This document shows, piece after piece, positions 1-10,456 of a DNA stretch of 36,080 bases. The position numbers and the translations under genes are program-made. Source of the stretch: Phanerochaete sordida (taxonomy: Eukaryota; Basidiomycota; Agaricomycetes; Polyporales; Phanerochaetaceae); contig BPQB01000151.1 of the NCBI GenBank assembly GCA_019973155.2, forward strand, positions 1 through 36,080, in the 5' to 3' direction. The first letter of the stretch is position 1. Each line of letters opens with the position of its first letter. The notes under the pieces were generated by a model. The model was not told where the DNA came from. It saw only the letters and a list, made by a program, of their open reading frames with translations, and ran no database searches.

Positions 1-112
1 TGATGTATACTTATGATTTCAGAGCTGGAATAGCACACTGGTCTCCTATATATTTCTTACTTTAAGCAGAATCCTTCGAATAAATATTAAAAATATCAGA
101 GAATATTCTTTG

Positions 113-222
113 GTGAAGGGTACACCAGGGGTATGGCGGGTTTTTATGCTCCTACCCGTGCCCCTACCCCCCAGTACCCTTACCCGTGACCCCTGCGGGT
201 TACCCCTACCCCTGTCCTTCAC
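113..222. repeat. Small TACCC-rich element with inverted ends
   Basis: The segment starts GTGAAGGGTACACCAGGGGTA-like and ends TACCCCTGTCCTTCAC, so its ends are imperfect inverted copies of each other. The inside is a degenerate GGGTA/TACCC minisatellite. A related, inversely oriented piece occurs at 35760-35891. It could be a MITE or a minisatellite; no target duplication is clear. Confidence 0.5.
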
Positions 223-757
223 TAAGCACCACCGCTTCGGATGGGTGAAGGGACCTGTGGCCCTTCCATTGCCCAAGTTGTCAGCCAGAACCCAGACACT
301 GCTCAAGTGCTGAACACTGCAACCAGCTACCAACAGGGTTCTACTGCACAGCGCATTCCTCAGCTGTCGCGCTCCACCGGCGGTTCCTCTTTCAATGCAA
401 ACCTTGCAAGGGCACACAGTTCTCGCACCGTTGTTCAAGAATGAGCTGAGAAGCGTAGCAACCTTGGGCAAAAACACAGCACGCCGGACAAGATCAAGGT
501 CTCGGGGTCGGTCTGGGTGCAAACTACAGAACCTCTCATGAAACTCACCGAAGTACGGTCTTTGCCATTGCTGTAAAGCTTGTCCATGCTGACGACACTG
601 TTTTTCTCCCCCTGCTGCCACAACCAGCTCATGGGCTCAAAAGCTACAGAGCGTTGCCATCCCACCAGTGAAATCGGAGCTACGTTAGAGTGTATCTTTG
701 GGAAGATCAAGGAGCAAATGACAAAGCTCCAGTCATTCCCATATAACATGCATCAGA
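223..757. other. Unassigned DNA, possible gene debris
   Basis: No gene is recognised. Short open frames exist on both strands: plus 241-444 and 580-765, minus 435-749. None has a recognisable domain, and they overlap each other. The plus-strand stretch after 620 reads as a plausible but short peptide that runs into the inverted-end element at 758, so a gene fragment cut by that insertion is possible but unproven. Confidence 0.3.
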
Positions 758-2946
758 CCATGTAGCTCTTTTATAAAACGTCCCTACTATACTAATAAAT
801 CATTTAGCAAAAAACGCTACAAGCCCTAGTTGGCAATATAACGCATTTTCCGGGCATTTACAGGGGTATGTTTTTAAAAGGGACTGTTTCCGGCGCCTAT
901 TTTTGAAACTGTCTGGAAAGCTGCGCAGCTTAACGGAAAGACATATTCCAAAAGGAGACAGCCCAAAAATGGACAGGGGAGGAGTTATTCACAAAAGAAC
1001 GGCGGGGAGCCGAGTCTTTGCGGCTTTAGTGCGGCCTCCCGGTGCCGCCATCAGCGCATCAGCGCCACAAAGGAGACCCTGACCGGGCCAACCGGGTACC
1101 TGTCCGGAAAGTGCCCAATGCGGTCATAGGCATCAATTTCGCTTCTGGGAGCCATTTCTGCTGCTTCCCCTCGCTCCCCTGGCTTCCTGGGGCCTCTACA
1201 CTATGTAGGTTACTGTTTACTATGTATGTATAGTATAGGGGGAAGACAGGGAGCCAATTGAACCGCTGTGGAATATAATAAATGATTGATTATATTTGAT
1301 TTCGATTTTTCTGGGCCTGAAAGCGGCCTGCAACCCTTTCCAGCGGTTCTGAACCCTTTTCGGCTATGCCAAAGGGTTATGTAACCCTTACAGGAGCTAG
1401 ACGAGAGCTTTGGGGGCCTAGGGGTGGCAGGGAAGTGGTAGGGGACCTGCGAGGATCTGCCAAAAAAAAGTGTGAATATCGTGGGGCAAACACCTGGATT
1501 CTCATCGCATAAGGTGTAGGAACTGCCCAGTATACTCGGTTTGCATCCCCGCCTCTGTTCCCATGCGATCCTCCAGATCTGGTCGTTTCCCACGGGCGCT
1601 TTTTGGCTGATTTCGACGAAATCGCCCAGATCGCAGCGCAACCGTTGGAAATAGCACGGGCGCTGTATCTCAGATCGATTCACAGCCTATTAGAACGGGG
1701 GGAGTGCAAGTTTTCAAGTGAATCGGTGGAGAATTGGTGGGGATACATACCTGCAAAAGCGAAAAGTGACCTTTGGTTTGCTTCTGGGCACTTCAGAATA
1801 CCAAAGTGAAAGCAGGTATGTGCCTGGCTGCTGTAGGATAGGAGGACAGGTTCGGATATCTCAAACATGTCAGTACACATCAGTAGACCCTGTATGTAGC
1901 AGGAATCGCTCCAATACTATGTGGATCCTTCTGGATACCTGCATATATGGTGTTTTGGGCCCAAAGTGCCCAAAAATGCGCATTCCAGAGCCAGGAACAT
2001 TATGTTCCCGCTATTCTACAGCTCCGAGACGTTGAATCTAGTGTTATACAGCTACCACACACATTATGACGCAGCCCCAGCAAGATTGGACCGCTGTGGC
2101 AGCTGCAGAAGCCTGGGGAATGCCCTCTGAACGCGATTTTGGAGGGTTTTGACCCCCTGCATAGATTCCGCTACGTGTTTCACGCGTCTAAGCACCTTTC
2201 CCACGGTGTTACATACCAATGACACGTAACCGACGCGTCCGACGTGTCAGGAACGCGACGGGGAAGGTATGGAAGCCCCTGTCCCTGGCGCATTAATTCC
2301 CCTAAATTCGAGCATAATTCCCAGAATATTGCTGGGCCCCAGGACCGCCCTAGGGCTCTACACATGGGTTTGCTCCATGCTATAGTACCTATACGACGCG
2401 CTGTACCGTGCCCACACCCCATTGAAGGCCCAAGGGTGCCCTAGGGCACGCATTTGAAATTCGTCAAAATTCCAGTTAATTCCGGAATATATTCGCATAC
2501 CCTGTGGCACCCCCACAGATGAGGGTTAGTACTACAGTACCTGCTAGCTACGGTACCTACCACTTTGCCCCATGCTCCAACCCCTAAATGGAGCAGGGAA
2601 GCAGCTGGAATACCCCTGCCAGCCAAATTCTTGCTTATGGCGCTTATTTTCGTTTTGGGCAGGTGCCCAGCTTGGTGGCGCTAGGGCGCCAAATGCTTTC
2701 ATCGCTGGCTCCCGGCGGGTATTTTGCGAATAGCAGGCTCAGTTTTGATCGGGAGGGGTCCCTGTCAATGAGAGATATGATATTTTCTATGTTCTCTACA
2801 ACTTTGGTTTTCTGACATATGACCCCGAAAAAACATATGCCTGTTTAAAAAGAAGTCCCTCCCCTTTTGGCCCACCTACCCCTGGTAGCGTTTTTTGCTA
2901 AACGACTTACTACTATACTAGCTGCTTTTACAAAAACGCTACATGG
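758..2946. mobile_element. Non-autonomous inverted-end element, copy 1
   Basis: A 2.19-kb unit whose ends are inverted copies over about 64 bp. Both ends read CCATGTAGC from the outside, then an A/T-rich stretch with a TATAGT-type core, then the shared inner motif TTTAGCAAAAAACGCTAC. A second copy lies at 26770-29958 and is colinear over nearly its whole length, including the interior near 1020-1200, 1380-1500, 2100-2180 and 2600-2810. No transposase is encoded. Short ORFs inside (for example 1042-1233 and 2588-2815) are conserved between copies only as far as the DNA is, so I treat them as non-coding. Copy 1 keeps about 60 bp near 840-900 that copy 2 lacks. I cannot assign a superfamily because the target duplication is not evident. 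Confidence 0.7.
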
Positions 2947-2967
2947 ACGGCTGGATAATTACAGCTG

Positions 2968-3392
2968 CATCTGCAAAAAGCTCTCGAGTTAATTAGTACT
3001 CTTTGTAGGCTATCTCAGTCCTATTCAACCTAGCTTGCTTCTATTTGCCTATTTGACCTAAATGTTTACTATTTGAAACCTAAATGGCCTGTTTGCCTAC
3101 TCATTAACCTTTTTAATATCTAAACATTCTATTTGATCTGTTTGTATAGTACTTATGCTTTATACAACCACTTCTTGCCAACTATTTGCCCTATTTTCTG
3201 CTCAGGAGTACTAAATAGCACAGAGAGTGGACAAATAGTACAGAGATAGAATAAAAAGAGGGTGAATAGAAGTCAAATAGAAGTCAAATAGGAGCCAAAT
3301 ATCAAATTACCCTCTAACAAATAGTGCTATCCACCTATTTCACCTATTTAGTACTATTTAGTACTTTTACGCACCAGAGGTTTTTGCAGATG
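2968..3392. mobile_element. 425-bp MITE inside the left terminal repeat
   Basis: The unit begins CATCTGCAAAAAGCTCT and ends with the near inverse, AGAGGTTTTTGCAGATG. The similarity continues inward to an AGTACT motif (2995-3000 versus 3355-3367). The left half is rich in CTATTTG and the right half in CAAATAG, so the whole is one long imperfect palindrome with no coding capacity. It splits the mariner terminal repeat: CAGCTG lies at 2962-2967 and the rest resumes at 3393. Comparison with the uninterrupted right terminal repeat shows a TG duplication (2966-2967 and 3393-3394). Confidence 0.75.
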
Positions 3393-3474
3393 TGTTTGCA
3401 ATAATAATGACAGTCCGTGACGTCCGCGGAAAAAAAAGAAAAAGAAGGACGTGGGGTAGGATCGCGGGCGCCTA
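3393..3474. repeat. Left terminal inverted repeat (inner part)
   Basis: Positions 3393-3429 are identical to the reverse complement of 11701-11737. An A-rich tract follows, then a shared GGGCGCCTA motif near 3466-3474 (right partner near 11657-11665). The outermost six bases lie at 2962-2967, beyond the MITE. The region is also the upstream region of the companion gene. Confidence 0.85.
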
Positions 3475-3544
3475 TGAGTTCTCCGCAGTGTGCTTTCGAC
3501 CATCATCCCATCCGCGCCCATCCTTGTTATGCTCAGACCCTGCG

Positions 3545-5199
3545 ATGCCTCCAGGATCTAAGCAGACTAGCCAACGACCTAAACCCAGCAATAATACTAC
3601 CACTGGGCATGATGCTGGTCGCTCTAGCTCTCTGTCCGACGTGACCGTGACGCCACCACCGGCAGATGACAGTCAGATATGGTTGCGAAACCTCGGTCCG
3701 CCGCAGGGTCATGTACCTTCGGACGATGAAGAAGACGACAAAGAAGATTTTGGAGAAGAGGCTCAGGGACAGGGAGACTTGGAGGAGCTAGAGGACCAGG
3801 AGGAGGGCGAGAATGGCTCAAACAAAGGCAGAGGTGAGTATCCGAGGCCTCCGCTGACCGTATGCATGCATATATGCATGGCTCATGTAATAATACACTC
3901 CTCCGACACCTGTAGATATCGAAGACGAGGCTGCTACCCCCATTACTTGCAATGTATCCATCTATTCGCTTGCAGAGGTCAATTCCGACGCATATAAGAA
4001 GAAGAAGAAGCTTCCGCCAGCTGCATACAACTCGTTTTTCAAGATTCTTGACACTGCTAGCCTCGGAGACTTCCGCAGCCGTATTTCCGATGAGATTGAC
4101 CAAGCCCTGCACCTCGAGAAGATCGTCTTTAGTCGCTTTACCATCATTTACACTGTTCCCCGCATCTCAACCCAGCCGCTGAATATCACTATGCCCGACG
4201 AGGCATCCTATGCAGAGATGGTTAGGCGTGCTTGTCGTGCCAAGGACCCGACCGCCAACCTTGTTATCACCGAGAAGCAGCCGGTAGTACAGCCGATGCA
4301 GCCTCCAGCCGCGGAGGAGACTACGGTAACCGCCTATCGTTACCTTGTCTCTATTCTTATGGCTAGCTAACACACATAAATGGCAGGATAACGTGTCAAA
4401 CAAGGGCAAGAAGAGAGCGGCACCTGACGAGACCCACGGAAGCGGAGACGAAGCTCGTCCGCAGAAGAAGGCTAAGAAAAATAAGGTACGGTCGCTATAT
4501 GCGGCTATTCCTACAGAGAGCGAGCAGCACCTGCTCACATGCTCGGCAGCCTGATATAGATCCAGAGACGAAGGCGTTGAACGACGAGATGATCAAGCTG
4601 CGGGAGAAGTGGTGCTGCGAGGATGCGAAGTGCTCCAGTGACCACTGCTACGTACTCCCTGAAGGCGAGCACCTGGCTTTAGGACACCCACATATGAAGA
4701 CTTGGACAGCTGCTATTGTGAGACATGAATTCCCCGAATATGCTGTATACTCATATACGCGGTGGTTGTACAGCTGAAAGGCCCTGAGTTCGCCACCGCA
4801 GACTCTCCGCCCCATGCGAAGCTCTTTGACGCGGTTCACACGACCTCAAAGCTGTCTCCGGTGCTCCAGCGGCGTGCCCAAGAGCGGAACGCCTCGTCTA
4901 CACCCATCATCAACATCAATATCTCGCCAGAGCTTCTTGCCGGCACTCAGCAGAAACCTGCAGCTTCCCCTGTGCCCACGGACACATCACATTCTGCGCC
5001 ATCAGGGAGTGCGGCCGCCGCAGCGCCATCCCTTGTGGCACAGGAGACCATGCTCATCCCGTCGACGTGCAGCCCCAGTCCGGACATGGAGACGGAAGCC
5101 TTTTGCACACAGTTCAAGCTGAACGAAGACATTTGCAAGCTGCTTACAAACGAAGGCTTCATCGGAACGCACTTGCTCAGAGTGGGCCGTAGCGCATAG
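3545..5199 (+). CDS. Transposon-associated companion protein, five exons
   Basis: Proposed exons are 3545-3833, 3916-4325, 4387-4485, 4550-4717 and 4774-5199. All junctions are GT-AG and the frame stays open, giving about 463 residues. The N-terminus is Ser/Thr-rich, followed by a very acidic run (DDEEDDKED). Exon 2 contains a Lys run (about residues 120-125) and then a compact alpha/beta-looking region that could be a PB1-like fold. Exon 3 is a basic nuclear-localisation-like segment (KKRA, QKKAKK). Exon 4 has a Cys-rich motif, W-C-C-x5-C-x5-CYV followed by GEHL. The C-terminus resembles the first part of a SAM-like helical domain and looks cut short. I recognise this layout as a repeated Agaricomycete family of unknown function; the domain names are from memory and unverified. 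An acidic, nuclear, possibly DNA- or protein-binding helper role is inference. The transposase converges on it from the other end. Confidence 0.65.
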
Positions 5200-5495
5200 C
5201 GCTCGGCGGGTACGATTTCTTCTCTTTCACCTACATTGCTTCTTACAATACATCAAATTTAAATCTGCCATTTCCAAAAAAATGTTTGAAATCTATCGAT
5301 GCCTTCTAGAACAGTTACTACAAATAACCGGAGCAGCATTGTCACAAGTCTCAAAGTCTCAGAAATGCATTTGCAAAGAAGATTACTCAAGGACAGAATG
5401 GGCAGATGAATAAATATGATGCTAGCCTATCAATCAAGTCAAAATACAGGACAATCGTCATAAATACTATTGTTCCACATGTCATATCCGCTCCA
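5200..5495. other. Non-coding spacer
   Basis: An A/T-rich stretch between the companion gene stop and the first LTR-like repeat. No ORF or structure stands out. If the companion protein originally had a longer C-terminus, its lost coding sequence would have been here. Confidence 0.4.
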
Positions 5496-6119
5496 TGCAG
5501 AAGCACAAGCTACAACTGCTCGAAAGTTGGGACACGGCTCTTCGACACATACAGTTACTTCTAGGTACAGCTTTGAGGCATACATCAGAAGGCTCAAAGG
5601 TTTAAAAGGCTTGAGGTGGGCTAGAGTTCTAAGCAGAGCTTGTGTGAGAGGTTCGAAGCCTGGAGTGTGAGCACCTCGGGCACTGTGCAGTTCCTCAGCT
5701 GTTTCCGAGTGGCTGTAGTAATTCAATGGTGCCTCAGCGCATTTCATAAACAGACTCTTTTACCACAAAATACGGGATTCTCCGAGTGCGAGCAAGCACT
5801 TGGTCCTTTCAGGCCAGTTCAGCCCAGTTCAATCCAGTCAGCTTCAGTCTTGTCTCCGAGGGGCTTTGTGCCGCTTGAGAAGCTTTTATCACGCTCGAAG
5901 TCATCTTCCCTTGCATTCCAGTTGCAGTCTCATCTTCTACCATGGTCCCAGTCCCAGTCTCATCCCAGTCATTGTCCCTCAAACCCTATACACACCTATT
6001 CCTCAATATACACCACTCTACCCAATCCTTGCTTGCACAGAGGAACTTCCACCACTCCTCAATGCTGTCTTGGAATTTAATTCCTTGATGTGCAGCCTAA
6101 CTCCGGCAGGAATCACACA
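5496..6119 (+). repeat. LTR-like direct repeat, copy 1
   Basis: A 624-bp segment starts TGCAGAAGC and ends TCACACA, so it has TG...CA ends. It is colinear with 6550-7174: shared AGACTCTTT after a polyadenylation-like ATAAACAG, a CCAGTTCAG/CCAGTC-rich tract, and the end AACTCCGGCAGGA. The tract near 5815-5960 is rich in tandem CAGTC/CAGTT words. The plus orientation is inferred from the AATAAA-like signal. Confidence 0.6.
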
Positions 6120-6549
6120 GCAGTGTCTGGGATTTGTGAAGTAGAGCGAAGAAGATCAGAATGTGGAGTTCCGATGTAGTAACAGCGATGTATAAAGATA
6201 AGACAGGAGTGAGTACAGGGCAAGTTTAAGACCAAAGTTGATATCCGAACTGAGGTAACAGGCATGGAAGGGGAAGCTTATATGCAAAGTAACTTCGGAG
6301 ATGGTGGAAATGAAATAGAGTGTACAGAGATCTTATCATTACCTACCTAGGAAAAGTTCGGGTGCTAAACACAGGATAACGCTACAAGATGATGAGACAC
6401 ATGGTGAAGGAGGAAAAGCCTTGTACTGCAAAGCAGTTGCCTGAGGGCCGGTGTAAGCTGCCCCGAGGCGCAGCTCAGCGATGCAGCCTCCGGAGCAGCA
6501 ACTTGGCATGCAGGCACCCGAGGTGTGGCCCTTCGACACATACACTCGA
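6120..6549. other. Spacer between the two LTR-like repeats
   Basis: 430 bp of DNA without a recognisable gene. A primer-binding site is not obvious next to 6119, and no purine tract precedes 6550. It could be the short interior of a TRIM-like element or unrelated DNA between two solo LTRs. Confidence 0.4.
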
Positions 6550-7174
6550 CGCAGAAGCACAAGTTACAACTGCTCAGAAATCGGGACACGGCTCCTTGAG
6601 ATGCACAGTCACCTCGATGTGCAGCTCCAAGGCGTACAGCAGAAGGCTCGAAGGGTTTGGAAGCCTCGAGATAAGCTAGAGTTTTAAGGAGGCTTGCGTG
6701 AGGTGTTCGAGGCTCCAACTGCGAGTGCCGAGGGCGCTGCGCAGCTCCTTGGCAGTTTCCGAGTGGCTGCAGTACATAAATTGCGCCTCAGTGCATTCAA
6801 TAAACAGACTCTTTCACCACGAAATACAGAGTTCTCAGAGTGCGAGCGAGCACTTCGTCGTTTCAGTCCAGTTCAGCCCAGTCCAGTCCAGTCCAGTTTC
6901 AGTCTCGTCTCTGAGGGGCTTTGTGTCGCCCAAGGAGCTTTTGTCGTGCTCAAAGTCGTCTTCCATCGTGTTCCAGTCTTAGTCTCATCTTCTCCCATCG
7001 TCCCAGTTCCAGTCCCATTCCAGTCATCGTCCCTCAAGCCCTATACACACCTATTCCTCGACATACACCACTCTACCCAACCCTTGCTTGCACAGAGGAA
7101 CTTCCACTGTTCCTCGACCTTGTCTTGGAATTCCATTCCTTGACGCGCAGCCTAACTCCGGCAGGAGTCACACA
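6550..7174 (+). repeat. LTR-like direct repeat, copy 2
   Basis: A 625-bp partner of 5496-6119 in the same orientation, starting CGCAGAAGC (TG lost) and ending GTCACACA. It contains CAATAAACAGACTC near 6798-6811, a good polyadenylation-type signal about 370 bp before its end. The copies are clearly diverged, so the pair is old. Confidence 0.6.
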
Positions 7175-10118
7175 CCGGAGCCTGACTCCATTGTAGGAGT
7201 GCCAACTCCGATGTCCAGTGCGTTCTCCAAACTCTGAAGGTGCACATCGTAACAGAAGCACAGCGTACAGTCAGAAATCACATATATAAAGGAAGTGAGG
7301 TGCAAGAACCCTGACATGTTGAAGTTAAGGGTATGCTAGTTATACTCAGGTGGAGCGCATATAAATGCACACAAAGGGATGTCTAATTCTGGAAGCGTTG
7401 AGGTGGAATGAAGTGTTGCCTAATTTACCAAGTCAGCCACATGAAAGTGCAAACCAAGGGGGTCATATTGACAATACTGTAGACCTGATACTGACTTTTG
7501 CGAATAATGTTGCCTTGAGCCCTCCCTCTCTCTGAAACCTGCCTTATGTGATGTAGTATTTCTATGCAAATCACGCTTTGATGGAAAGATCTATACAGCG
7601 CAGCTTCCAGCTCAATGTGCACACTAGTTGTGTGGTATCAGCCCTCCACCTGCTCAAAGCTTGTGGGAGCAAACCAAGGTGCAGTGTAACAATGGCTGGC
7701 TGCACGCTGATGCAGCTGAGCATGTACATTGAGCCAGATTGATTACTGAAAGTCAATGATCAAATCGCACTATGCATATGTGAGGCAAGTAAATGCATTA
7801 CAGGCTTGTGAGAGCAGACCCTATGCAGCTAATCTGGCAGCTCAGTAGATCTAGAGGTTTGTGTTGTATGCCCTATCAGCTCAGTCATGGTGTGCCTGCT
7901 TATATTCAATTGTGCCTTTACATCTGTCAGCATAGTGGAAGCAGCGCTGTATACTAAGCAGGAGTGCACTGCACGACCAGCAGTATACTTGAGACAGTGC
8001 TTCGTGCCCAGCACTGATCTATCCACCTCCATTTGTGTTTGCATGCATATTCTCCACCTCTTTACACCATGGGGCTGGCAACAATATGAATCTATACTAG
8101 CAGTGTCACTTGTCACCATTATATCCAGCAGCCCTCCCACTGCGCTTGTGCCATGTGTTCGCAGCGGAAATGCATAGTTGGCTGGATCTGTTGTCACAAA
8201 CACCACACAGAAACTTCAGGCTTCAGCAGCTGCACTTTAGAGTGATCAAGTGCTTGAACTAAGAATTTTCTGCGCTCCAAGACAGTATGAGCGCGTGATA
8301 TGTATAGTTGTTGACATTAGAAGAGTCATAAGAATGATAATCCTCTATAAATACATCTCTGGTTAGACAATATGATGCTATGCAAAAATATACTTAAAAT
8401 GCCAGAGATCTCTCCCTACCTCTACATTGTGTCAGATCCTTAGTTCCTGCAATTCCCTTGCTCCAGACTGTCAGTGTATAGGTTACAAAGGATAATTTGA
8501 AGGCCTCATAGTGGCCCAACTAATACACATGTACAAAACCAAACAAATTAGTAGATAATCAGTAGCATGACACTGAAAATACAGAATCACTTGCAGCTAC
8601 CAAGAGCATGTTACAAATGATAACATGTATTAGAAGACTTATTTGTATGACAATAGCTAATAACAGAGTGTCAAGGATATGACTGTCCAGTGAATGTCAG
8701 AAGACGCTTAGTCTGGTGTGACAAGGAACATTAGTGTGTTGTGCCAGTATGGCTATTATTCACCTCATGTCTGTAGTCTTTTGGTCAAAAGGATAGCAGA
8801 AGCTGGCTACTCTAGTGTGCCAAGTAGCAGCAGTACATTATTATGGCACCAAGGCTATTATTCACTTTATACTGACTCTATCTCTCATGAAAACATGTAT
8901 CTAACACATTTTCGGCACAGAACATGAGTCTAAGCGCCTATCTGAGAGACTGTATCCATACAAGGCATGTACTTAGGGTCTACAAATATTTTCGGAATTT
9001 ACTGTAATTTATTCGAGGCTACAGAGTAGCTTGAAGCCAAAGAGGTGTGCAGGAGCCAGAGCACATGATATGCACGTGATATGCACGTGATTGATGCCAT
9101 CAAACATGCTGAAAGTCTATACAGACGTGTCAAAGGGTGTTGCATTGCTCAAAACACGAAAAGAAACGCCAAAAACACGTTCTACACTGTTTTATTCATG
9201 TTTTGGCCATTATTGCTGACGAAGTAATTTTAGGTACGCGAAAATCCACCCCTTGACAGGTGGGATTTTCGCGTACGTAAATCCAGATCGTAAGCATTGA
9301 GCTCCAGAGCGCCCAGCATTTATTGGCTTGTCCAGAAGTGTATACAGCCTCCTAGGCCTAGATAAAATTCCGGAAAATCTGGAAATATTCTGGGGCCTAC
9401 TATAGAGTGCATTGATGGACCTGAGAGTGATGGGACTTGCCATATATGGAACGGGATCTGCTAACTGCAGAGAAGACCTCAGATTCACAGTTTTGCCCAT
9501 TTTAGCAATTGTAGCAGGCATAGACCCTCAATAAATCCCAAATAAATGCATCTATATTGCATTGCACTCCTATGCACATGTTCAAGGTAGCAGTGATGCC
9601 ATGTTACCCTGTCTTAAGCCCAGAATGCGCAGATATACGAAAGATATGTTATAATTGCATACCCTGCCAATCTGCCCTCTAAGCTGAGTACAGTGGGCTC
9701 ATCTCACTCTATCATAGCCTCTACAAATGCTTTGTATAGATTCCAGATGCCCAAGGCCTTTGCAAAGCGCAGTACTGCCACTTGTTGCCAAAGTTAGGCT
9801 GAGCGCCTGTTCAGCGCCTAGTTGCAAACTTTATGCCACATTATCATAGCTTTGCACAATTAGTATAGGCAACTTCTATACATCACTGGAATCCTCTCAC
9901 TGAGCTCTACAAGTTGGTATAGTCACCATCTTGACGTGGCCACTTTTGAGGAAGCTCATTGGCTGGCCTCCATTGCTGGCCTTGTAAGCGCCCATAGTTA
10001 CTCTGCTCTGTACTGGTGTACAGTGAGCAAGTTCATTACATGACTGTTACCATGGTGTAGAGGGATGTCTGAACTATACATCAGCCCATTATGAAGACTG
10101 CATAGTGAGTGCATGAGG
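7175..10118. other. Long A/T-richer non-coding stretch
   Basis: Nearly 3 kb without any convincing gene. The open frames are short, lack domains and overlap in opposite directions. It contains a strong hairpin (9230-9280), a CACGTG-containing ATGCACGTGAT duplication (about 9068-9089), and a GGCTATTATTCAC motif repeated near 8750 and 8851. It lies inside the mariner unit between its two genes. Confidence 0.5.
9230..9280. repeat. Near-perfect hairpin palindrome
   Basis: The left arm 9230-9250 (TTAGGTACGCGAAAATCCACC) pairs with the right arm 9259-9280, with one mismatch and one extra C. The loop is the 8-nt CCTTGACA. Nothing coding surrounds it. It could be a tiny palindromic mobile element or a structured RNA segment. 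Confidence 0.75.
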
Positions 10119-10456
10119 CTAAATAAATCTGGCAAGTTTCAATACAAATTTTGTAATGGATTGAAGCGGAGCTTGAAATGTTTGTATTGAAGTAAGCCAG
10201 GAAGTTCCCACGCATTGGGCAGAAATCCGTTCCGGTGCAGAAAACCCTCCAAAGTCCTGGGTGTAAGAACGATTCTTCATTTCATTCAGAAATCGTAACA
10301 CGTTCCGCTATGTCAAGCTCAGTGACCTTCGCAAAATGCATGCTAACCGTGGGCAGATCGCTCAGCTACGGCACGCTGTCGAGAAATGGGTGTCGATGGG
10401 TCAATTGGACTCGGAATAAACATGGACAGTGTGTACAGTATGGACTTCAGCATGGA
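10119..10456. other. Region downstream of the transposase
   Basis: About 340 bp past the transposase stop. It holds only shadow ORFs. No second terminal repeat is found here, which argues that the transposase does not belong to a smaller self-contained element ending at this point. Confidence 0.4.

Noticed and set aside
1042..1233. Small ORF shared by both copies of the inverted-end element (also 26971-27207)
   Set aside because: The conservation simply follows the DNA identity of the repeat, the C-termini differ, and there is no domain. A coding role is not supported without a substitution test.
2588..2815. Second shared ORF in the repeat copies (also 29524-29835)
   Set aside because: Same reasoning: the similarity extends outside the frame and the start context differs between copies.
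9210..9521. 103-residue minus-strand ORF over the hairpin
   Set aside because: No recognisable domain, and it runs through the palindrome; probably chance.
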